From a bacterium 1XD21-13 (GTDB lineage Bacteria > Bacillota > Clostridia > Lachnospirales > Lachnospiraceae), in NCBI GenBank assembly GCA_009917555.1, contig QZDX01000005.1:186001-250000 (forward strand): DNA of 64,000 nucleotides, given 5' to 3'. Positions 1-7,526 of this stretch are shown piece after piece. The notes beneath the pieces are model-generated. The model saw nothing but the letters and a program-made list of their open reading frames with translations, was not told where the DNA came from and ran no database searches. Position 1 is the stretch's first letter; each line of letters starts with the position of its first letter. Made by a program: the position numbers and the translations under genes.

Positions 1-1
1 C

Positions 2-1957
2 CAGACAGACACACAGGCTTCCGTCTCAGAAGAGGAAGGATTAGAGGGTATTAAAGCGGAAGAAAGAGCAGTTATATCAGAAAAACCAAACTCGTCGGAA
101 AAAGGAACCCCATCAGAAGCCATAGAAGAAACAGTTGAAATACAGCCAGATAAAACTGTGCTAATGGGGGCCTTAGAGCAGGAGCTGCTTTCCTACCCAT
201 TGCAAAAGCTCAAACGTGCCTGCGGCAGTAAGCGATATGCAGAGCTTCTGAGCTATGTAAAAGCAGGAGAGCTCCCACAGCTTAAGGAGGGAACCGTGAT
301 CACCATCAAGCTCCCCTGGGAGGCGGCCACAGTAAAGCTTTTAAGTCCCCTGGAATACTCCACCTGTTCCTGTAAAAGTAAAGAGCTCTGTACCCACAAG
401 GCTCAGGCCATCCTGCTTTTTCAGCTTTATAAAAATGCAGTCACCTTGGAACAGCTGGAGAAGCTATGGGAGAGCAAGGAGGAGTGGGATTTTAAAGAGC
501 TTGACCGGGCAGCGTCCTCCGTTCAAGAGGGAATCTGTCTGCAGCTTATGACGGGGCTCTCCCGTTTATCCCCGGAGGCGGCAGAGAGTATGGAGCGTCT
601 GGCAGTGATCAGTCACGGAGCCGGCCTGGCAGCCTTTGAAACCGAGCTTCGCAAAGCAGCCTCTGAATATCGGTTGTATTTTGACCGGGCGGCGGCCTTT
701 CGGACAGAGGAGCTTTTAGAGAGGCTTTTAGCCTTGTATCAAAGAGCTGATAAACTGAAGGAAACGAGGGAACCGGAGCATCTGCGCGCACTGGCCGGAA
801 GCTTTCGGGAAGCCTACCGTCCAATGCCCCGACTCCATCTGATCGCTATGGGAGGTCGAAGCTTTCACAGCAAAACGGGCTATGAGGGGGAGAGATACTA
901 TTTTCTGGAGCCGGACAAGGGTCTTTTCTATAACTGGACAGATGCCCGGCCGGTTTTTTATGAGGGCGTGGGCAGGCGGCCTCCCGGAAGGGCGGAGCAA
1001 GCACTGGCTCCCTGGGACCTTCATTGCAGCAGAGAACAGATGATGGAGCTGGAATTTTATCTGGATCACGCAAAGGCAGCCAGAGATGGGCGGTTATCCG
1101 CAAGCCAGGAGACGAAAAGTGAGGTTGTGGGTGTTCGGAGCTTTCAGGGGGAGGAGGTTCGAAGAGCTGTTTTTTGGGATTACGAGCAGCTTCTTTCTGA
1201 CTGCTTTGAACAGCAGGAGAGAGGGGACCAGGGAGAACGTCTTGCCCTGGTGGGAGCTCTTTCCTGCCGCAAGGCCAGCTTCGATACCGTGCATCAACAG
1301 TTTTCTATGGAGATTCTGGATGCGAAGGGCCGAAGGCTTTTCGTAACCGTAGCCTATTCCAAGGAGGAAAAGCTGACCATCCAGGTATTGGAGCGTCTAA
1401 GCGAGCGGTTGAAAAAGGAGAAGGAGCAGACTTTGATTTTCTTCGGTATCCCCCATTTAGAACAGGGAAAATTGTGCCTGTATCCCATAGAGGTGTTTGG
1501 AAGAGAGCGCTTTTTTGCAGAGCAGGAGGAGCTTAAGGAATACTTAAGGGAGCAGGAGGAGAGCAGGAAAAAGGCGGATGTCAGAGCGGAGACTGGGACA
1601 AGTGTAAAGGATGAAAAAATTGTACAGGGAATGGAAGGATTCTTAAGAGAGATCCGGGAGGCTCTGGGAGACCTGTTTCAAAGTGGTTTACATTCTGTTC
1701 AGGAGGAAACCCTGGGGAATTTGAACCGCTTGGCCAAGGAAAGCGGAGCTCTTGGCCTTCATAGTGCCGAGGAGGCTCTTACCTTTCTTGCAAAGTCTCT
1801 GGAGGAGAAGCGCCACCAGATGGAATTTTCCCCGGATCCGGTACTGAAGACCTGGTTTCGCCTTATGGCGTATGTGAAGCTTTGTCAGGAAAAGGTATCA
1901 CAGGATCAGGCATTTTTAAAGATGCAGGAAGAGGAAACCACCGTACCCATTGATTGA
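2..1957 (+). CDS. SWIM zinc-finger domain protein, 5' end missing
   Basis: The reading frame is open from the second base of the window, so the gene starts upstream. A GTG at 158 is internal and has no convincing ribosome-binding site. The first ~50 visible codons are rich in Glu, Ser, Thr and Pro and look like a linker. A SWIM zinc-binding motif follows (CxCx5CxH, seen as CSCKSKELCTH, about nt 365-397). SWIM motifs bind zinc and are thought to contact nucleic acid or protein. The rest is a long, mostly helical region with no motif I recognise. A DUF4132 gene lies 1.2 kb downstream. In E. coli the yeh cluster likewise pairs a SWIM protein (YehQ) with a DUF4132 protein (YehI), a MoxR ATPase and a VWA protein, so the missing partners may lie upstream of this window. 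The exact function is unknown. Confidence 0.8.
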   Translation, partial: QTDTQASVSEEEGLEGIKAEERAVISEKPNSSEKGTPSEAIEETVEIQPDKTVLMGALEQELLSYPLQKLKRACGSKRYAELLSYVKAGELPQLKEGTVITIKLPWEAATVKLLSPLEYSTCSCKSKELCTHKAQAILLFQLYKNAVTLEQLEKLWESKEEWDFKELDRAASSVQEGICLQLMTGLSRLSPEAAESMERLAVISHGAGLAAFETELRKAASEYRLYFDRAAAFRTEELLERLLALYQRADKLKETREPEHLRALAGSFREAYRPMPRLHLIAMGGRSFHSKTGYEGERYYFLEPDKGLFYNWTDARPVFYEGVGRRPPGRAEQALAPWDLHCSREQMMELEFYLDHAKAARDGRLSASQETKSEVVGVRSFQGEEVRRAVFWDYEQLLSDCFEQQERGDQGERLALVGALSCRKASFDTVHQQFSMEILDAKGRRLFVTVAYSKEEKLTIQVLERLSERLKKEKEQTLIFFGIPHLEQGKLCLYPIEVFGRERFFAEQEELKEYLREQEESRKKADVRAETGTSVKDEKIVQGMEGFLREIREALGDLFQSGLHSVQEETLGNLNRLAKESGALGLHSAEEALTFLAKSLEEKRHQMEFSPDPVLKTWFRLMAYVKLCQEKVSQDQAFLKMQEEETTVPID

Positions 1958-2044
1958 AATAGACAGGCATCTATGGTAAACTAAGTGTACTTTGAGAGGA
2001 TCACAGATCGGTGATTTGTAAGAAAAAAGAGGGGGACTTGCGTA

Positions 2045-3037
2045 ATGAGTAAATTAAGTGATTTGGTTGCATTGTGTCAGGAGGGTCCTGTTTATATTCA
2101 AACCCATAATTTTCCGGATCCGGATGCCATCGCTTCTGCATATGGATTGCAGAAGCTGCTTGCGGTGTATGGTGTGGAATCGAAGCTTTGCTATGATGGA
2201 AGAATCGACAAATTGAGCGCCTCGAAGATGCTGGACACCTTTGAAATCCAAATGTGGCCCTATGAGAGCCTGGCGGCCAATATGCAGAAAACGGATCGGA
2301 TTATCTGCGTGGATACGCAAAAGCATGCTGGAAATGTGACAGACTTTGTGGGGGATGAGGTGGCCTGTATTGACCATCATCCAACCTTTGTGACCATGGA
2401 GTATCAATATGAGGATATTCGCATAACTGGCGCATGTGCCACACTGATTGCGGAATATTATAAGCTGTCAGGAAACAAGCCGGACCAAGATGTGGCAACA
2501 GCGCTGCTTTATGGCATAAAGATGGACACCTTGAACCTTACAAGAGGCGTGACAACAAGGGATATCGAAATGATCGGCTTCCTGTTTTCCTATTGTGACC
2601 CGGAGGTTCTGTCCGACCTTGAGCGGAATAATATGGAATTTGCAGATCTAAAGGCATATGGGGCGGCCATTGAGAACATTGAGCTTTATGGCAAGGTGGG
2701 ATTTTCTGCAGTTCCTTTTTCCTGCCCGGATGCGCTGGTGGCGATTTTGTCAGATTTTATTCTTTCTTTAATAGAGGTGGAGGTAGCAATTATAGCTTCT
2801 TTTCGGGAGGACGGTATCAAGCTGTCGGTACGTTCCGAAGCCCCGGAGGTTCATGCCGGAGATCTGCTTCACAAAACACTTAAGGACCTGGGAAACGGAG
2901 GCGGACATGCCACTATGGGCGGCGGCTTTATCAGTAAGGAGCGCATGCCGGATTTGGGAAATTATCCAAAGGATTATATGAGAGAAATGTTTTTGAAGGT
3001 CTTGACGGAAGAGGAAGCGGCTCACTCTATTTTGTAG
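2045..3037 (+). CDS. DHH/DHHA1-family phosphoesterase (NrnA-like)
   Basis: A 330-residue protein with both halves of a DHH phosphoesterase. The N-terminal metal-binding motif reads HNFPDPDA (residues 21-28), and the signature DHH is at residues 110-112. A glycine-rich DHHA1 motif, GGGHATMGGG, lies near residues 285-294. Relatives include nanoRNases and pAp or cyclic-dinucleotide phosphodiesterases that use two manganese ions; which substrate applies here cannot be read from the sequence. The ATG follows a GAGGGGG ribosome-binding site. The gene sits between the SWIM and DUF4132 genes on the same strand, with about 90 bases on either side, so it may share a transcript with them. Catalytic motifs are intact. 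The family call is firm; the substrate is not. Confidence 0.85.
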   Translation: MSKLSDLVALCQEGPVYIQTHNFPDPDAIASAYGLQKLLAVYGVESKLCYDGRIDKLSASKMLDTFEIQMWPYESLAANMQKTDRIICVDTQKHAGNVTDFVGDEVACIDHHPTFVTMEYQYEDIRITGACATLIAEYYKLSGNKPDQDVATALLYGIKMDTLNLTRGVTTRDIEMIGFLFSYCDPEVLSDLERNNMEFADLKAYGAAIENIELYGKVGFSAVPFSCPDALVAILSDFILSLIEVEVAIIASFREDGIKLSVRSEAPEVHAGDLLHKTLKDLGNGGGHATMGGGFISKERMPDLGNYPKDYMREMFLKVLTEEEAAHSIL

Positions 3038-3124
3038 GGTATGAACCCTATGAGCCTGAGAGATTGAAATGGTGGGATGAAATGTGTATCAAAAAGCAGT
3101 GGATTTCAATATAAGGAGAATGCC

Positions 3125-6100
3125 ATGAATCTAAGTGAAGAAAGAAACTATCAAAAGCAAATGGATACCCTGGAGGCTCTAAAGCTGTCACAGAAAAACC
3201 GACAGCTCGCAGAGGAATATCTGGACATTAGCGGGCCGGAAAAAATAGAGCTGTTAGGAGAGATCGAGCATCAGGATTTTTCCGGCCTCACCTCTGACAA
3301 GCAGCAAAAAAGCATTGACTATGTAGAGCATCTGAGAAAGCGGGGCAAAAAAGAGGAGCTTAAGCGCTATGTGCGTTTTCTGTCAGCCGCAGGAGGCTCC
3401 ACCGCCTATTACCTCTTTAACCGCTACGGCTGGAACTTGGATTCCGTAAAGGAATACCTGACCCCGGAGCAGGAGATGGCCATGTACGCGGAGGGGATTG
3501 TATGGAATACCTATTCTCTCAACTACATACGCATGAAGCCCCTGCTGAATGAAGGCCGCAAGGACCCGGAGCTCATAAGAAGGGCCATAGATCTGTGCTA
3601 TCACCGCTACGACAATGCCAAGGTTCTGCTGGCAGGCATCTACCTGAACAACAAAAAGCCGGAGGCCAAAAAGTCCGGCGGCATCCTGGGGCTCTTTACC
3701 AGAAATGCATCCACAGGGGAGGATGCCCTCTCACAGACGGTAGAATTTCTGGAAAAGAACCTGATAGACAGCCTCCCCGAAATGTTTATCAAGCATGATC
3801 TGGGAAAGAGCCAGATAGAAGAGCTGCAGTCTTATGTGCGCAGTCACCCCGTAGACCAGCCATTTCCTGTGTCCATACAGAAGCTGCTCAATGGCCGCAG
3901 CTACACGGAATATATGGTCTACCTCCTTTCGGGGGCGGCATTTCTTGCCATAGACCATTCCCCATGCTTTGCAGCCTTTTTGCAGATAGCAGGCACCCTG
4001 GCCCTGCCTACGGTTTTAAAGGCAGGCAGAGATATGACAGGAATTGCCAATGACAAGGCTTCCTGGTTCCATAAGCATTTAGAACAGCTTGAGAACCTGC
4101 TGCCTGTGAATCCTGACGCCCTGATCCGCTGGTACGCGGCAAATGACGAAGGAGAGGGAATGGCCCGCATGGCAGTCCGCTGCCCGGAGGCAGTACGTTA
4201 TGTGGCAGATCACGCCGCCACCACCGACGAATATCAGCGCATCCTGGATCACACCCAAAAGGCAAATCCGAGGCTCTACCAGGAGCTTCAGACCCAAAAT
4301 GCGGATAAATATCAATACCAGCTTGCCACAGAGCTGGTTGCAAATATCACCACCGGGCAGGCAGAGGCCAAGGCATATCTTTTGGGCGAAGCTTCCATTG
4401 ACACCCTCTACCCCTTTGTAAATAACTGGAGAGGAACCCACAGCTACTATTACCAGCGCTTTCAGAAATTGCAGAGTTTACGAAGAAATAAGGGCCGTCT
4501 CTTTCGCAGGGGTGTGATTTTGGAGGCTCTTCGCATGCAGGGAAGCTATTTTACAGGATACTATTTCCATTCCATTCGGGGAAACAAAACCAACCAAAAG
4601 CAGTTTCGGGAGGAAATGGAGGATCTGGTACAGCTCTTTGAGAAGGAGGAGCTTCCCATCCGCTATCAGGCTGACGCCATAGAGGGCATCTACAATGCCT
4701 GCTACCAGGAAAAGGACAAAAATCTGGTTCTGGATATGGCAGCTCAAATCCTTTCCGCCATGTGGCAGGACCGGGCCCAGGAGCTTCGGGATGCCGCAAG
4801 GGACAGCACCTCCATTGGACGCTGCATCTGTGTTCGGGCCCTGGACACCTTCTGGCAGGAGGAAAAGGACGCGATACTGGTCTCCGCCCTGGACAGCTCC
4901 AAGCAGGTTCGGGAGCAGCTTGTGGTCATTTGCACTGCCCACCGGGAATGGGAGCCGGACATGCTGGCAAGAATAGCCTCCAAAAAATCCCAGGAGCGGG
5001 AGCTTGCCATCCGGGTACTCAAATTCTGGGGAGCGGAGGCATATCAGGAAGCCTTTGCAAAAGCCCTGGAGACAGAAAAGAGCAAGAAGCTAAAGGAGCT
5101 CCTTTCCGACTGTCTGGGCATCAAGCCGGAAGCACCGGCAGAGGAGGCGGCCCCCAAAACCTCCAACGATCTGGTAAAAGGGGTATTAAAGGGCGGCAAA
5201 AAGCGCAAGGTAGCCTGGGCCTATGAGACCCCGTTTCCGGCCGTACATAAAAAGGACGGCAGTGAGGCAGAGGAGGAATACCTTCAGGCTATTCTCACCG
5301 CCTATGCGGACCGGACCGTTCCCGGCTTAAGCCCGGAGGCCGTAACCCTGGCATCCGCTCTGGAGCCCTCCGAGCTTGGAGCCTATGTAGGGGAGCTCTT
5401 CCACAAATGGCTGGAATCAGGGGCTGAGGCCAAGAAAAAATGGGTGCTTTACGCAGCCTCCGTTCACGGCACAAGAGATATCATAGACGTATTCCGCCAT
5501 CAGATACAGGAGTGGCCCCAGCATTCCAGAGGCGCCCTTGCCGCTGAGGCCGTAAAAGCCCTGGCCCTGAACGGAAGCTCCGAAGCCCTCCTATATGTAG
5601 ATCAGATTTCCCGGAAATTCAAATTCCGTCAGGTCAAGACGGCAGCAGGAGAGGCCCTGGAATACGCAGCCTCGGAGCTGGGAATCACAAGGGCGGAGCT
5701 GGAGGATCGGATCGTGCCCAACCTGGGCTTTGACGAGGGCCTGAAGCGGACCTTTGACTATGGAACGCGCACCTTTAGCGTCTACCTGACCCCGGCCCTG
5801 GAGCTTGAGATCTTTGACGAATCAGAAAAGAAGCTCAAAAACCTCCCGGCCCCCGGCAAACGGGATGATGAGGAAAAGGCAGCCGCGGCCTACGCCGAAT
5901 TCAAGCAGATGAAAAAGCAGATGAAAACCGTGGTAACCAACCAGAAAATGCGTCTGGAGCAGGCCCTCACCGCAGAGCGCCTCTGGACGGCCAAAGCCTG
6001 GGAGGAGCTCTTCGTCAAAAATCCGGTCATGCACCAATTTGCCATTGGCCTCATTTGGGGAGCCTACGAAAACGGTACCCTAAAGGACACCTTCCGCTAC

Positions 6101-6691
6101 ATGGAGGACGGCAGCTTCAACACCAAGGATGAGGAGGAATTTGAGCTTCCCACAGAGGCACAGATCGGTCTGGTCCACCCCATCGAGCTGTCCCAGGAGG
6201 AGCTGTCAGCCTGGAAGGAGCAGCTGTCTGACTACGAGATTGTGCAGCCCATAGAACAGCTGGAGCGCTCCGTCTACCGAATCACAGAGGAGGAAACCGG
6301 CACCGCCGAGCTGACCCGCTTTGGCGGAAAGCTTCTCAATGGCCTATCCCTGTCCGGCAAGCTCCAGGGCATGGGCTGGTACCGCGGCTCCGTTCAGGAT
6401 GCCGGTGTCTACAGCACCTTCTACCGGGAGGATGGGGACATAGGCGTAGAGCTGGAATTCTCCGGCAGCTACGTAGGCGACGAGAACGACGAAGTAACCG
6501 TATACGGCGCCACCTTCTACCGAGCCCGCACAGTCAAGCGGGGAAGCTACGTATACGACACCATCAAAAAAGAAAACCGCTACAAGCTTGAGGAGGTAAG
6601 CCCCCGCTATTTCAGCGAGATAGTCTTACAGCTCACCAAAGCCACCGCCTCCAGCCAGGAGCAGCTCCCATACCCGTTCTGCAAGCAATAA
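3125..6691 (+). CDS. DUF4132 (MolR/YehI-like) large protein
   Basis: About 1,188 residues. I chose ATG 3125 because AAGGAG lies a few bases upstream; an in-frame ATG at 3077 has no such site. The N-terminal two thirds is helical and repeat-like, resembling HEAT-type solenoid. The C-terminal ~250 residues match the DUF4132 pattern: a stretch beginning LTAERLWTAKAWEELF, the phrase FRYMEDGSFNTKDEEEFELP, and a beta-rich tail around GWYRGSVQDAG. DUF4132 proteins such as E. coli YehI are encoded with SWIM, MoxR ATPase and VWA proteins. Such sets have been proposed as NTP-driven conflict or stress systems, but the biochemical role is not established. Here the SWIM partner is two genes upstream. No catalytic motif is recognised. 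Confidence 0.75.
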   Translation: MNLSEERNYQKQMDTLEALKLSQKNRQLAEEYLDISGPEKIELLGEIEHQDFSGLTSDKQQKSIDYVEHLRKRGKKEELKRYVRFLSAAGGSTAYYLFNRYGWNLDSVKEYLTPEQEMAMYAEGIVWNTYSLNYIRMKPLLNEGRKDPELIRRAIDLCYHRYDNAKVLLAGIYLNNKKPEAKKSGGILGLFTRNASTGEDALSQTVEFLEKNLIDSLPEMFIKHDLGKSQIEELQSYVRSHPVDQPFPVSIQKLLNGRSYTEYMVYLLSGAAFLAIDHSPCFAAFLQIAGTLALPTVLKAGRDMTGIANDKASWFHKHLEQLENLLPVNPDALIRWYAANDEGEGMARMAVRCPEAVRYVADHAATTDEYQRILDHTQKANPRLYQELQTQNADKYQYQLATELVANITTGQAEAKAYLLGEASIDTLYPFVNNWRGTHSYYYQRFQKLQSLRRNKGRLFRRGVILEALRMQGSYFTGYYFHSIRGNKTNQKQFREEMEDLVQLFEKEELPIRYQADAIEGIYNACYQEKDKNLVLDMAAQILSAMWQDRAQELRDAARDSTSIGRCICVRALDTFWQEEKDAILVSALDSSKQVREQLVVICTAHREWEPDMLARIASKKSQERELAIRVLKFWGAEAYQEAFAKALETEKSKKLKELLSDCLGIKPEAPAEEAAPKTSNDLVKGVLKGGKKRKVAWAYETPFPAVHKKDGSEAEEEYLQAILTAYADRTVPGLSPEAVTLASALEPSELGAYVGELFHKWLESGAEAKKKWVLYAASVHGTRDIIDVFRHQIQEWPQHSRGALAAEAVKALALNGSSEALLYVDQISRKFKFRQVKTAAGEALEYAASELGITRAELEDRIVPNLGFDEGLKRTFDYGTRTFSVYLTPALELEIFDESEKKLKNLPAPGKRDDEEKAAAAYAEFKQMKKQMKTVVTNQKMRLEQALTAERLWTAKAWEELFVKNPVMHQFAIGLIWGAYENGTLKDTFRYMEDGSFNTKDEEEFELPTEAQIGLVHPIELSQEELSAWKEQLSDYEIVQPIEQLERSVYRITEEETGTAELTRFGGKLLNGLSLSGKLQGMGWYRGSVQDAGVYSTFYREDGDIGVELEFSGSYVGDENDEVTVYGATFYRARTVKRGSYVYDTIKKENRYKLEEVSPRYFSEIVLQLTKATASSQEQLPYPFCKQ

Positions 6692-6749
6692 AACCGGAGC
6701 CGCAACACATAGCCTCAGTGTCAAGGTACACCTCCGGAGCCACAGCCAG

Positions 6750-6830
6750 CCGTGAGGGAAAAACTATATTTCCCACCAGGCGTGTTAGCCTCTGGCGGAG
6801 CATGGTGGGAAATATAGTTTTCCCTCACGG
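6750..6830. repeat. Long near-perfect inverted repeat between the DUF4132 gene and rpsO
   Basis: The arms at 6750-6778 and 6803-6830 are complementary over 28 bases with a single extra A in the left arm (left begins CCGTGAGGGAAA, right ends TTTTCCCTCACGG). The loop is about 24 bases. No T-run follows either arm, so this is not a classic terminator. It could be an intergenic palindromic repeat or a processing hairpin. Only one copy is seen in this window. Confidence 0.85.
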
Positions 6831-6865
6831 CGTCCGCCCAATATTCCAGCCACAAAAATGCCATC

Positions 6866-6894
6866 TTGACACAAAAGAAAAGGTATGGTAAAGT
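6866..6894 (+). promoter_or_regulatory. Promoter of rpsO
   Basis: TTGACA at 6866-6871, a 17-base spacer, then TAAAGT at 6889-6894 preceded by an extended -10 TGG. It sits about 90 bases upstream of rpsO, leaving room for the leader hairpin that follows. Confidence 0.75.
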
Positions 6895-6913
6895 CTAAAA
6901 GGTATGAAACCTG

Positions 6914-6958
6914 CCGGTATTCAGTAATCGGACACTCCGACCATTACTTGATACACGG
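6914..6958 (+). promoter_or_regulatory. rpsO leader hairpin, candidate S15 autoregulatory site
   Basis: A long imperfect stem runs from CCGGTATTCAGTAAT (6914-6928) to ATTACTTGATACACGG (6943-6958), with an inner CGGA/TCCG pair closing a short loop. It lies between the rpsO promoter and its ribosome-binding site. S15 is known to repress its own mRNA through leader structures in several bacteria, so autoregulation is a reasonable inference, but the fold here has not been matched to a known S15-binding class. Confidence 0.55.
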
Positions 6959-6984
6959 CGTATGAAAAAAAGGAGGCAATCATC

Positions 6985-7251
6985 ATGATCGCAAAAGAAA
7001 AAAAGCAGGCAATTATCGCTGAGTATGGCTTAAAGCCGGGCGACACCGGATCACCGGAGGTACAGGTAGCTATCCTGACCGCGCGTATCCAGGAATTAAC
7101 CGAGCATCTGAAGGACAATCCGAAGGATCATCATTCCAGAAGAGGACTTTTAAAGATGGTTGGTCAGAGACGTAACATGCTGGCTTATTTGAAGAGAAAC
7201 GATATCACACGCTATCGTAATCTGATCGAGAGACTTGGGCTCAGAAAATAA
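6985..7251 (+). CDS. rpsO: 30S ribosomal protein S15
   Basis: The 88 residues are the standard S15 length. The sequence is typical, including [17 protein letters not shown], a DHHSRRGLL turn and the C-terminal [14 protein letters not shown] helix that binds the 16S rRNA central domain. AGGAGG at 6971-6976 sits eight bases before the ATG. It has its own promoter and leader hairpin and is followed by a hairpin terminator, then pnp, the widespread rpsO-pnp order. Confidence 0.98.
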   Translation: MIAKEKKQAIIAEYGLKPGDTGSPEVQVAILTARIQELTEHLKDNPKDHHSRRGLLKMVGQRRNMLAYLKRNDITRYRNLIERLGLRK

Positions 7252-7259
7252 GCTTCACA

Positions 7260-7283
7260 AGGGCGGGAGAATACTTCCGCCCT
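7260..7283 (+). terminator. Terminator or attenuator after rpsO
   Basis: AGGGCGG pairs with CCGCCCT around a short loop directly behind the rpsO stop codon. The following T-rich stretch is interrupted (CATTTATGTTTATG), so read-through into pnp is possible. Confidence 0.6.
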
Positions 7284-7327
7284 CATTTATGTTTATGTAA
7301 ACCTATTAACCCCACAGGAGAATGGTA

Positions 7328-7445
7328 CCGAGACCACTGATGTATATATGAGCGGCATCATAGTAGAAAACATAGAGCTATGATCTGCCAATCACAAATG
7401 CCTGGCATCATATGATTTCACTCATATACAGATCAGTAGTTTCGG
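7328..7445 (+). promoter_or_regulatory. Long stem in the pnp 5' leader
   Basis: The arms at 7328-7352 and 7421-7445 match in 21 of 25 positions when one is reverse-complemented. A second nested stem lies inside: GGCATCATAG near 7354 with CTATGATCTGCC near 7377. The whole structure ends about 80 bases before the pnp start. E. coli pnp is autoregulated through RNase III cleavage of a leader hairpin; a similar role here is inference from position and shape. Confidence 0.6.
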
Positions 7446-7526
7446 GGTTGCGATCCGAATATCGGACCGTGACAGACAGAATTCTCCTGGACCCAAAATG
7501 TAAAGTATAAGAAAAGGAGATTACCC

